Assembly: GCA_015066175.1 (NCBI GenBank)
Contig: SVOW01000018.1
Coordinates: forward strand, 1-40,749
DNA length: 40,749 bases
Direction: 5' to 3'
From: Oscillospiraceae bacterium
Lineage (GTDB): Bacteria > Bacillota > Clostridia > Oscillospirales > Acutalibacteraceae
In this document: piece after piece, positions 34,089 to 40,749 of the stretch
Layout of the letters: each line of letters opens with the position of its first letter
Numbering within the stretch: position 1 is the first letter of the stretch
The notes under the pieces: model-generated
The model's database searches: none
The model's input: only the letters and a program-made list of their open reading frames with translations
Told to the model about the DNA's origin: nothing
Translations under genes and position numbers: made by a program

Positions 34089-35720
34089 TTATAAAAGTTC
34101 TTTAATTCTGTTGTTGATTTCTTCACGCTTTAGAATATGCCATTCTTCACTTCTGGGATATTCTGAAAAACTCATATTGAAGTTATTTCCATTATCAGTT
34201 TCAAGGATTTTTAAAACTTCATCTTTGCCGATTAATTTTTCAAGCATCTGTAAAGCACGCATATCCTGTACAGCTTCATTCATTGCTTTGAGTCTGATTG
34301 AAGTCCAGGCAGTACCGTCAGGAGCGGGGTAGACCACAAAAGCATCGCCTGATGAGAATGCATAGCCGGCATCGGTTTCAAAAAATGGGTCAACTTTTCT
34401 TGCAGATAGTTGTGTGAAATAGAAGTTGTATCCCCAATGCAGGAAACCTTTTACATCGTATTTGTACATCTGCATACCGATGATTCGTGTTCTCTGCAGA
34501 GGCATTGCAAGAAATCTGTTGGAATAATATCCGTCAGTAGGTCCGCAACAGTAATATGTCCAGAGTTCAGGAACCTTACCTACAAAATCCTCGATTTTGC
34601 TTTCGCTTGGAATAGGTCTTGTCACATAGCCTTTTTCATAGAATTCAAATTCAGACAGTGCATCAATAATCTTGAATTTTTCGCCAAAAAGTTTATGTAT
34701 AAGTGTGCTGTGCTTTCCGTAAACTTCAAGGTCTTCTTCTCCCGGCTCATCTGAAACGTGAAAATAGCAGTTGTCGCTTATTTCTTCATTTACTAAAAAT
34801 TCAGTAAGGCATGGTGCAAGAGCTGATAAAAATTCTTGGTATTCTTTTCCGGTGGAGTCTGTTTCCCAACCAAAAATACGCTTTTCTTCACCGTCAACTT
34901 CGGCAATGATTTTCGGAGCATGCAGTGCACCCCATTGAGTAAATAAGTGAGACATTTCATAATATTTAACGCCGCATCTTTTGCACATTTCAATCCATCT
35001 GGCCAGGTTTGAAAAATCGAATTCATAGCCGTTTTCAGTCTTTTTGACACCAACTAACTGTACTGTTAATCTTTCACCGCCGATCTGCGTGTCAAGTGGC
35101 GGTGTAAAAAGGGGCGTAAGGATAAAATTAATTCCGTGGTCTACTGCTGCTTTAACAAAATTTTCAACTATTTCCCAGAATTTTTCGCCAAAAACAGGCA
35201 CGTTATAATATGTTGCGAGGCTGTCGCAATGAAACCAGTTTGTGTGGATCAGGCTCTGTTCAGGCAAATCTGCATCAATGATGTCGAGCGTTATTTTTTC
35301 TGTGCAGATAATTTCGCCTTCTTTGTTTCTGAACGAAATTTCAATCTCATGAATGCCTGCATCAAGGTTTTCACCCTCAATCCAGAAACTCAGCCATGCA
35401 TTTGCAGGTATTCTCATTTTTTCGCCATCGTACGGGCACAGAACATCAGGATAAAGCCCTGGTGTTGTTCTCAGATAATAATCATCAATGTCATCAGCAC
35501 AAGGTTTTATGGAGGGTACGGAAAGAACCTTGTAAACGTTCAACTTTTCAGAAATTTCCAAACTGATATCATCTTCATTTTTATCACTTTCATAAACAAA
35601 CTGAAAAGCAATTTTTTCATTTTTAAATGATGAAAGTCTGTTGATTTTTTTATAATTTTTTGGTTCTTCATCAAGGAAAACTTTTGCCAAAGAAGATAAA
35701 ATATAAGTTTTGATTGCCAT
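34089..35720 (-). CDS. DUF4091 / GH123-like glycoside hydrolase family protein
   Basis: 543 residues from ATG 35720, which has AAAGGAT 9 nt upstream. The frame is open to 35756, but that part carries no ribosome binding site. An N-terminal beta-rich domain (about 1-150) precedes a TIM-barrel-like part. An adjacent acidic pair Asp324-Glu325 in HVSDEPGEED matches the substrate-assisted catalytic pair of GH123 N-acetylgalactosaminidases. The C-terminal region (LHWGYNFYF, then DAFVVYPAPDG) is the DUF4091 part. There is no signal peptide, so it should act on imported or intracellular glycans. The substrate is not shown. No convincing promoter is visible in the 124-bp divergent gap. Confidence 0.82.
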   Translation of the reverse strand: MAIKTYILSSLAKVFLDEEPKNYKKINRLSSFKNEKIAFQFVYESDKNEDDISLEISEKLNVYKVLSVPSIKPCADDIDDYYLRTTPGLYPDVLCPYDGEKMRIPANAWLSFWIEGENLDAGIHEIEISFRNKEGEIICTEKITLDIIDADLPEQSLIHTNWFHCDSLATYYNVPVFGEKFWEIVENFVKAAVDHGINFILTPLFTPPLDTQIGGERLTVQLVGVKKTENGYEFDFSNLARWIEMCKRCGVKYYEMSHLFTQWGALHAPKIIAEVDGEEKRIFGWETDSTGKEYQEFLSALAPCLTEFLVNEEISDNCYFHVSDEPGEEDLEVYGKHSTLIHKLFGEKFKIIDALSEFEFYEKGYVTRPIPSESKIEDFVGKVPELWTYYCCGPTDGYYSNRFLAMPLQRTRIIGMQMYKYDVKGFLHWGYNFYFTQLSARKVDPFFETDAGYAFSSGDAFVVYPAPDGTAWTSIRLKAMNEAVQDMRALQMLEKLIGKDEVLKILETDNGNNFNMSFSEYPRSEEWHILKREEINNRIKELL

Positions 35721-35844
35721 ATAATCACATCCTTTTAATAAATATATCATAAGCAAAAAATCATTTCAACATTTTTCTGAAAAATAGGTTTATTCGGCGT
35801 GTTTTTTCAAAGAATAGTTATAATTAATATAGGGAGAATTTGTT

Positions 35845-37719
35845 ATGGAAAACTTAAATAGAATCATTCAGATACTTTCAGATGGAACAACAGAAGAAAA
35901 CTATAAAATTCCGTATTGCTGGAATTATGTGGGAGCAGAATTTGAAAAAGCGGATATTCAAGGTGAAATACTTGTAAATTCTGCAGATTATTTCAAGAAA
36001 ACCATTGAATATATTCAGTCATATAAAAAAACAAAACAGACGCAGGTGCTTTCTTTTTATTCTTTGTTTATTCGATGTTTTTCTGCATGGGACCACGGAA
36101 AAGGCTTTGAAAACGGAACATTACTCAAAACGATAGCATTGCTTCCTCTTATAAAGGAAATGGGATTTAACGGCATATATATTCTGCCTGTTTTTGAAAT
36201 GTCAGACAGAAATAAGAAAGGTGAACTTCCGTCACCTTATGCCATAAAAAATATAATGAAAATTGAAAGCTCACTTTGCGATAAACATTTGCCTGATATG
36301 ACTGCAGAAGAACAGTTTTCCGCACTTGTTGAGGCCTGCCATAAATTGCAGATGAAAGTTGTTCTCGATTTCGCTTTCAGAACTGCATCACGCGACAGCG
36401 ATTTGTGCAAAACACATCCTGACTGGTTTTACTGGGTGAAGAATCAATCTCTGCTCGATTTCAGACCGCCTGAAAGTGATGAGCTCGGGCATACAGTTGT
36501 CACCCAGAAGAATGTTAAAGTCCTATACAAGTCAGACACAATTGCAGATTATGCAAACAGATTTGCTTTCGCGCCTGATGGTGAAGCAGTGAGAATGTTT
36601 GAAGATTCTGACAGGGATTTTTTTGAAAAATGCAGCAATGCCCTTGGTATTACTGTAATGCCGGGTTTTGCAGACACAATAAACGACCCTCAGCCTGCCT
36701 GGAGCGACGTGACTTTTTTAAAGTATTATTTTGATAACACAGAAAATGTAAACGCAAAATTCGGCGAAAATATTCCGCCTATGATAGCACAGGACGGAAT
36801 AAAATGCAGTTTGTTTCCCGGTAAAAATCCGAATAAAGAGTTGTGGAATTATGTCAAAGGCGTTATCCCGTATTATATGGATAAGTTTTCGATTGACGGT
36901 GCAAGAATTGATATGGCCCACGCGTTGCCGCAAGAGCTTACTTCTCAGATTATCGATGAAATCAGGTTGAAGGATAAAAAGTTTCTTCTCTGGTCGGAAG
37001 AATTCGACACTTCCTTTTCGGAAGACCTTGAAAACGCAGGATATAATTTCTATACGGGCGGTATTTGGGATATGTGGGATGAGGCGAGTTATATCAATGT
37101 TAATTTCAATAAACGCCTTTGTGAGGCTGTTACAGGCAGAATTCCGTCAATTTCCTGCACAGAAATGGCAGACACACCGCGTGTTATGCACAATTTAGGA
37201 CTTCTGAAATCAATGGCATCAACTGTTGTTACCGCACTTGTGCCTAACACAATTTATTTTTTCAACAACGGTCAGGAATTTGCAGAAAAACAGCCGATGA
37301 ATTTAGGACTTCGCAACACAGAAAAAGGCAGATTTGTGTTGCCAAAAAATCATCCCTTTTATGGCAAACTTGCTTTCTTTGATAAGTATCAGTTTGATTG
37401 GAAAAACAGAAAGCATATGTACAGTGCTGTTAAAAATGCGATGCAAATGAGAATCAGATACAGCGAAGTATTGTCGGATATAAATAACTACGATTTAAAG
37501 CAGCTTAAGTCAAATTCGGAAATTACGGTTATCTGCGGTTGGAACAAAAAGAAAGGATATCTTCTTTTGTTCAACAGGGGGACAGAAGAAATAAGAATGT
37601 ATGCCCAGAAATGTGTGCCCAAGGATGCAAAGCTTGGAGAATGCATTTACGGCTGTGAAAATAAAGATGTGCTTTATCCCAATTCTGTCATAGTGTACGA
37701 CTTGGAAAGTAAAAAATAA
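35845..37719 (+). CDS. GH13 alpha-amylase-family enzyme
   Basis: 624 residues, cytoplasmic (no signal). The TIM barrel is recognisable by GFNGIYILPVFE near residue 108 and VVLDFAFRTASRDSD near 172. The nucleophile is Asp356 in DGARIDMAHALP, the acid/base Glu385 in LLWSEEF, and the third acid is probably Asp443 in CTEMADTPRV. Wording around the nucleophile recalls the GlgE/maltosyltransferase side of GH13 more than classical amylases, but the subfamily is uncertain. A C-terminal beta-domain spans about 550-624. The ATG follows AGGGAGA. A TATAAT at 35819-35824 lacks a good -35. It is divergent from the GH123-like gene. Confidence 0.85.
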   Translation: MENLNRIIQILSDGTTEENYKIPYCWNYVGAEFEKADIQGEILVNSADYFKKTIEYIQSYKKTKQTQVLSFYSLFIRCFSAWDHGKGFENGTLLKTIALLPLIKEMGFNGIYILPVFEMSDRNKKGELPSPYAIKNIMKIESSLCDKHLPDMTAEEQFSALVEACHKLQMKVVLDFAFRTASRDSDLCKTHPDWFYWVKNQSLLDFRPPESDELGHTVVTQKNVKVLYKSDTIADYANRFAFAPDGEAVRMFEDSDRDFFEKCSNALGITVMPGFADTINDPQPAWSDVTFLKYYFDNTENVNAKFGENIPPMIAQDGIKCSLFPGKNPNKELWNYVKGVIPYYMDKFSIDGARIDMAHALPQELTSQIIDEIRLKDKKFLLWSEEFDTSFSEDLENAGYNFYTGGIWDMWDEASYINVNFNKRLCEAVTGRIPSISCTEMADTPRVMHNLGLLKSMASTVVTALVPNTIYFFNNGQEFAEKQPMNLGLRNTEKGRFVLPKNHPFYGKLAFFDKYQFDWKNRKHMYSAVKNAMQMRIRYSEVLSDINNYDLKQLKSNSEITVICGWNKKKGYLLLFNRGTEEIRMYAQKCVPKDAKLGECIYGCENKDVLYPNSVIVYDLESKK

Positions 37720-37742
37720 TTTGACAAAATTTTCAAAATCTC

Positions 37743-37771
37743 TTGACGATTATGTTAATAAATTGTATAGT
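37743..37771 (+). promoter_or_regulatory. Promoter of the GH4 gene
   Basis: TTGACG (37743-37748), a 17-bp spacer and TATAGT (37766-37771); the start near 37778 is about 26 nt before the ATG. A second TTGACA lies at 37721-37726. Confidence 0.75.
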
Positions 37772-37803
37772 TTATATAACACCAAATCTTGGAGGGATTT
37801 ATT

Positions 37804-39141
37804 ATGAAAATAACATTTATGGGCGCAGGAAGTACTGTTTTTGCAAGAAACGTTATCGGTGACTGTATGTGCACACCTTGCTTACGTGATGCAGAATTTG
37901 CACTTTATGACATCGATGGTCAGAGACTTAAAGATTCTGAAATCATCCTTAATGCAATAAATGCAAATGTTAACGAAAACAGAGCAAAAATCACAACACA
38001 CCTTGGCGTTGAAAACAGAAAAGAAGCTTTGCGCGGTGCAAACTTTGTAGTTGACGCAATTCAGGTCGGACTTTACGACCCCTGCACAATTACTGACTTT
38101 GAAATCCCCAAAAAATATGGTCTTCGTCAGACAATTGCCGACACTCTCGGCATTGGCGGTATTATGAGAGGCTTGAGAACAATTCCCGTTCTTGCTGATT
38201 TTGCAGTTGATATGGAAGAAGTTTGCCCTGATGCATGGTTTTTGAACTACACAAACCCCATGGCAATTCTCACAGGCTTTATGACAAGATACACAGGCGT
38301 TAAAACTATCGGCCTTTGCCACAGCGTGCAGACTTGTTCACGCGACCTTCTCGGCGGACTTGGTATGGATGATAAAATCGAAGGCAGATATGACCTTATT
38401 GCAGGTATTAACCATATGGCATGGCTTCTTGAAATCAAAGATAAAGACGGTAACGACCTTTATCCCGAAATCAAGAGAAGAGCAATTGAAAAGAATGATA
38501 AAGCACTTCTTGGCGAAATTGAAAAACATGGCGATATGGTAAGATATGAATATATCAGAAGACTTGGCTATTACTGCACAGAATCAAGCGAACACAATTC
38601 TGAATACAATATGTTCTTCATTAAAGATAAATATCCCGAAATGATAGAAAAATATAATATTCCTCTTGATGAATATCCCAGACGTTGCGTTAATCAGATT
38701 GCCGGTTGGGAAAAAGAACGTGACAGCATTCTTGCTGACGGCAAAATCACTCACGAAAGATCACACGAATACGCTTCATATATCATGGAAGCAATGGTTA
38801 CAAACAAACCCTATAAAATCGGCGGTAACGTTTATAATGGCGGACTTATCGAAAACCTTGATAAAGACGCTTGCGTAGAAGTGCCTTGCCTTGTTGATGC
38901 AAGCGGTATTCATCCCTGCAGAATCGGTAAACTTCCCGTTCAGCTTGCTGCAATGAATATGACAAATATCAATCCACAGCTTCTTACAATTGAAGCCGCA
39001 GTAACACGCAAGAAAGATGCAATTTATCAGGCTGCAATGCTTGATCCTCACACAGCATCCGAGCTTAATATTGATGATATCGTTAAGATGGTTGATGAGC
39101 TTATTGAAGTTCATGGTGACTGGATGCCCAAATATCATTAA
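37804..39141 (+). CDS. melA: GH4 alpha-galactosidase-like enzyme (MelA type)
   Basis: 445 residues from ATG 37804 behind GGAGG; the upstream in-frame TTG lies inside that site. GH4 enzymes use NAD+ and Mn2+ and cleave glycosides by oxidation and elimination in the cytoplasm. The Rossmann motif MGAGSTVFARN starts the protein. NYTNPM (148-153) and the metal ligands Cys172 and His173 in LCHS, with His204 in GINHMAW, are all kept. The text matches MelA-type alpha-galactosidases, with some glucosidases and glucuronidases close by, so the sugar is likely but not certain. It is followed 13 nt later by a DUF6440 mini-gene. Confidence 0.88.
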   Translation: MKITFMGAGSTVFARNVIGDCMCTPCLRDAEFALYDIDGQRLKDSEIILNAINANVNENRAKITTHLGVENRKEALRGANFVVDAIQVGLYDPCTITDFEIPKKYGLRQTIADTLGIGGIMRGLRTIPVLADFAVDMEEVCPDAWFLNYTNPMAILTGFMTRYTGVKTIGLCHSVQTCSRDLLGGLGMDDKIEGRYDLIAGINHMAWLLEIKDKDGNDLYPEIKRRAIEKNDKALLGEIEKHGDMVRYEYIRRLGYYCTESSEHNSEYNMFFIKDKYPEMIEKYNIPLDEYPRRCVNQIAGWEKERDSILADGKITHERSHEYASYIMEAMVTNKPYKIGGNVYNGGLIENLDKDACVEVPCLVDASGIHPCRIGKLPVQLAAMNMTNINPQLLTIEAAVTRKKDAIYQAAMLDPHTASELNIDDIVKMVDELIEVHGDWMPKYH

Positions 39142-39154
39142 TTGAGGTTTTTAT

Positions 39155-39334
39155 ATGTCAAACAAAGATAAGCGTTTTGAAAAAGTCTATTCTCAGGGCA
39201 CACTTGAAGCAGTGGAAATCTGGGTAGATAAAGAAACAGGTGTAAATTATCTTTTCCGTCAGAGTGGTTATGCAGGCGGTTTAACACCACTTATTGATAA
39301 AGACGGAAAACCTATAATTACTCCTGAAGAATAA
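39155..39334 (+). CDS. DUF6440-family small protein
   Basis: 59 residues, from ATG 39155 with GAGG about 7 nt upstream. The sequence KETGVNYLFRQSGYAGGLTP with LIDKDGKPII is the hallmark of the small DUF6440 family of Firmicutes. It has no signal peptide or membrane segment. Function is unknown. It is 13 nt after melA and before a strong terminator, so it is co-transcribed with it. Confidence 0.85.
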   Translation: MSNKDKRFEKVYSQGTLEAVEIWVDKETGVNYLFRQSGYAGGLTPLIDKDGKPIITPEE

Positions 39335-39339
39335 AAATA

Positions 39340-39376
39340 AACCGTTGAGTTTCAATCGAAATTCAACGGTTTTTTT
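39340..39376 (+). terminator. Terminator of melA-DUF6440
   Basis: 14-bp arms with one mismatch (39340-39353 with 39359-39372) are followed by T residues to 39376. Confidence 0.9.
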
Positions 39377-39398
39377 ATGTTATGACTTGTTGTTTATA

Positions 39399-39427
39399 TT
39401 GCATTTAAAAACAAATTATGATAAAAT
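39399..39427 (+). promoter_or_regulatory. Promoter of the cobalamin riboswitch transcript
   Basis: TTGCAT (39399-39404), a 17-bp spacer and TAAAAT (39422-39427) give a start near 39434, where the riboswitch P1 stem begins. Confidence 0.7.
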
Positions 39428-39433
39428 ACTCAT

Positions 39434-39597
39434 TGTATACGGGGAAGCAGGTGCAAATCCTGCACGGGCCCGCCGCCGTAAGGTGCACTTAAAATTTTTC
39501 TTTCTTACCTGATGCCGCAAATCAGGGACAAGCCATTGGGATTTTAATATCCTGAGAAGGCGAAAGCAAAAGCACCAAGTCGAAATATCCGTATACA
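39434..39597 (+). promoter_or_regulatory. Cobalamin (B12) riboswitch
   Basis: P1 pairs 39434-39442 with 39589-39597. The core reads GGGGAAGCAGGTGCAAATCC, then GCACGGGCCCGCCGCCGTAA, close to the cobalamin consensus. A P6-like stem pairs GGTGC (39482-39486) with GCACC (39571-39575) around a long insert with its own hairpins. The 3' box AAGTCGAAATATCC is a diverged form of the usual AGTCAGGATACC. The 68-nt spacer to the ATG shows no strong terminator, so control may act on translation. It should repress the two downstream uptake genes when cobalamin is plentiful. Confidence 0.9.
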
Positions 39598-39665
39598 GAA
39601 AAAACTTCGCAAGTACCGCGAGTGCCGGGAAGAGGTTAATAAAAATTAAAAGGAGAATACAAATT

Positions 39666-40109
39666 ATGAAAACAACATTCGCAAAACGTATGTTGTCTGC
39701 AATTCTTTGTATTGTGCTTGTTGCGGCCGTAGCACTGTTTACAACGTCTTGTGATGACAACAAAAAAGATGAAGAAGCCACAACAGCCGCTTCGGCAGAG
39801 GTAACTGTTTTAGGCGAAGGCAAAACTCAGTTTGCTTTTTCGGTGGTTGATGGTGAAGGAAATGCAACTGATTTTGAAATTCACACTGATAAGAAAACAG
39901 TAGGCGAAGCTCTTGTTGAGTTGAAACTTATCAGTGGTGAAGAAGGTCCATATGGGCTTTATGTCAAAGAAGTCAACGGAATACGTGCTGATTTTGACAA
40001 AGACGGTGTTTATTGGGGTTTTTATGCTGACGGAGAAATGGCACCTGCAGGCGCTGATATGACCGACATTGTTCCCGGCACACATTATTCTTTTAAGGTT
40101 ACCAAATAA
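39666..40109 (+). CDS. DUF4430 (transcobalamin-like) lipoprotein
   Basis: 147 residues. A signal peptide with a basic start and hydrophobic core ends in TTSC, giving a lipidated Cys29; the box is slightly unusual (Thr at -3). A Lys/Glu/Thr linker follows, then a DUF4430 domain (about 45-147) with TVGEAL, YGLYVKEVNG, VYWGFYADG and the closing DIVPGTHYSFKV. This domain is related to the C-terminal domain of transcobalamin and intrinsic factor. Behind a cobalamin riboswitch and overlapping an ECF S-component gene, it is most likely a surface cobalamin-binding protein that hands the vitamin to the transporter; direct binding is inference. AAAGGAG precedes the ATG. Confidence 0.88.
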   Translation: MKTTFAKRMLSAILCIVLVAAVALFTTSCDDNKKDEEATTAASAEVTVLGEGKTQFAFSVVDGEGNATDFEIHTDKKTVGEALVELKLISGEEGPYGLYVKEVNGIRADFDKDGVYWGFYADGEMAPAGADMTDIVPGTHYSFKVTK

Positions 40110-40624
40110 TGAAGATAAACATAAAAGAAACAGTAGTTTTCTCTATGCTGGGCGCTCTGATGTATATGTCAAAAATGCTGATGGAATTTCTTCCGAATAT
40201 ACATCTTATAGGCGTTATCATAGTTGCAATTACTGTGGTTTACAGGCAGAAAGCGTTGTATCCCATTTACATTTTTGTTCTGATAACAGGCCTTTTGGGC
40301 GGTTTTTCCACTTGGTGGATACCTTACATTTATGTGTGGACTGTTTTGTGGGGTTTCACAATGCTGTTGCCAAAAAAGATGCCGAAAAAAATTGCTCCCG
40401 TAGTTTATATGGTTGTATGCTCTTTGCACGGCTTTCTTTACGGAATCCTTTACGCGCCTGCACAGGCATTGCTGTTTAATCTTGATTTCAAAGGCACAAT
40501 CGCATGGATAGTAGCAGGTTTTCCTTTTGATATTACTCATGGAATCAGCAATTTTCTCTGTGGAATATTAATAGTGCCGTTAATTTCTGCAATACGTCTT
40601 GCAGAAAAAGCAACTAAAAATTAA
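40109..40624 (+). CDS. ECF transporter S component, probably for cobalamin
   Basis: 171 residues, five to six hydrophobic helices and a size typical of substrate-binding S components of energy-coupling-factor transporters. Its start codon overlaps the previous stop (TAATG), so the two genes are translationally coupled. No EcfA ATPase or EcfT is nearby, which suits group II systems whose S components share one module encoded elsewhere. The riboswitch upstream points to cobalamin or a precursor as substrate; CbrT-type S components do this in lactobacilli. I assign the specificity from context only. Confidence 0.82.
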   Translation: MKINIKETVVFSMLGALMYMSKMLMEFLPNIHLIGVIIVAITVVYRQKALYPIYIFVLITGLLGGFSTWWIPYIYVWTVLWGFTMLLPKKMPKKIAPVVYMVVCSLHGFLYGILYAPAQALLFNLDFKGTIAWIVAGFPFDITHGISNFLCGILIVPLISAIRLAEKATKN

Positions 40625-40629
40625 TCACC

Positions 40630-40746
40630 AACCACGCCCGAAAGGACGTGGTTTGAATAATAACCCTATAAGGGTAAACAATACCAGCGGCGCCTGAAGG
40701 CGCATCTAAGCAACATCAACCGCAAATTGGTGTTGCTTTTATTTTA
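40630..40746 (+). terminator. Run of four hairpins ending in an intrinsic terminator
   Basis: Hairpins lie at 40630-40653 (GAAA loop), 40663-40675, 40690-40703 and 40709-40737. The last has an 11-bp stem with one G-T pair and is followed by TTTTATTTT, so it should end the B12 uptake transcript. The purpose of the first three is unclear. Confidence 0.75.
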
Positions 40747-40749
40747 AGT

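Noticed and set aside
35741-35769. Minus-strand promoter TTGAAA-17-TATATT for the GH123-like gene
   Set aside because: The start it predicts, near 35734, would cut into the ribosome binding site, so I did not list it as a feature.

Overview
The window looks like a chromosomal segment of a low-GC Gram-positive gut bacterium of the class Clostridia, probably an Oscillospiraceae/Ruminococcaceae-like lineage. The support is a PolC-type replicative polymerase, the Firmicutes order pyrH-frr-uppS-cdsA-dxr-rseP-ispG-polC, a tepA-ftsK/spoIIIE pair, AT-rich codon use, strong AGGAGG-type ribosome binding sites and a BspA-type surface protein. The species cannot be named from sequence alone.

Left end (1 to about 5077): part of an integrated mobile element, all genes on the minus strand. 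It has a tyrosine recombinase next to the 3' end of tRNA-Leu(CAG), a small unknown gene, a non-coding cluster of palindromes bracketed by a 14-bp inverted repeat, an XRE regulator, a lipoprotein, and a D5/SF3-like helicase-type ATPase cut by the window edge. The other end of the element lies outside. Next (5366-7201, minus) are two tandem membrane-anchored GH16 glucanases.

Core block (7363-18216, plus): UMP kinase, ribosome recycling factor, undecaprenyl-PP synthase, CDP-DAG synthase, two MEP isoprenoid enzymes (Dxr, IspG), the RseP site-2 protease and PolC, with a sialic-acid-lyase-like gene (nanA) appended. PolC is short because the proofreading exonuclease insert is missing from its PHP domain. 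After the nanA terminator comes about 400 bp of non-coding hairpin repeat modules (period 128 bp). A promoter follows, then a structured leader RNA ending in an intrinsic terminator, then a 2,082-residue secreted protein with 27 BspA leucine-rich repeats and 19 Cys/His repeats.

Right half: rpmB (minus), an EamA exporter, tepA overlapping an FtsK/SpoIIIE translocase, a YgiQ-type radical SAM protein, a membrane-anchored ComEC-like metallo-hydrolase and the tRNA thiolase mnmA. A carbohydrate region follows: a GH123-like/DUF4091 protein (minus), a GH13 enzyme, and a GH4 alpha-galactosidase-like enzyme with a DUF6440 mini-gene. The window closes with a cobalamin riboswitch controlling a DUF4430 (transcobalamin-like) lipoprotein and an ECF-type S component, which reads as a compact vitamin B12 uptake unit.

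The points most worth a second look are the structured leader/attenuator before the giant surface protein, the exonuclease-less PolC, the B12 riboswitch-DUF4430-ECF unit, the inverted-repeat-bounded palindrome cluster in the mobile element, and the 128-bp hairpin modules.
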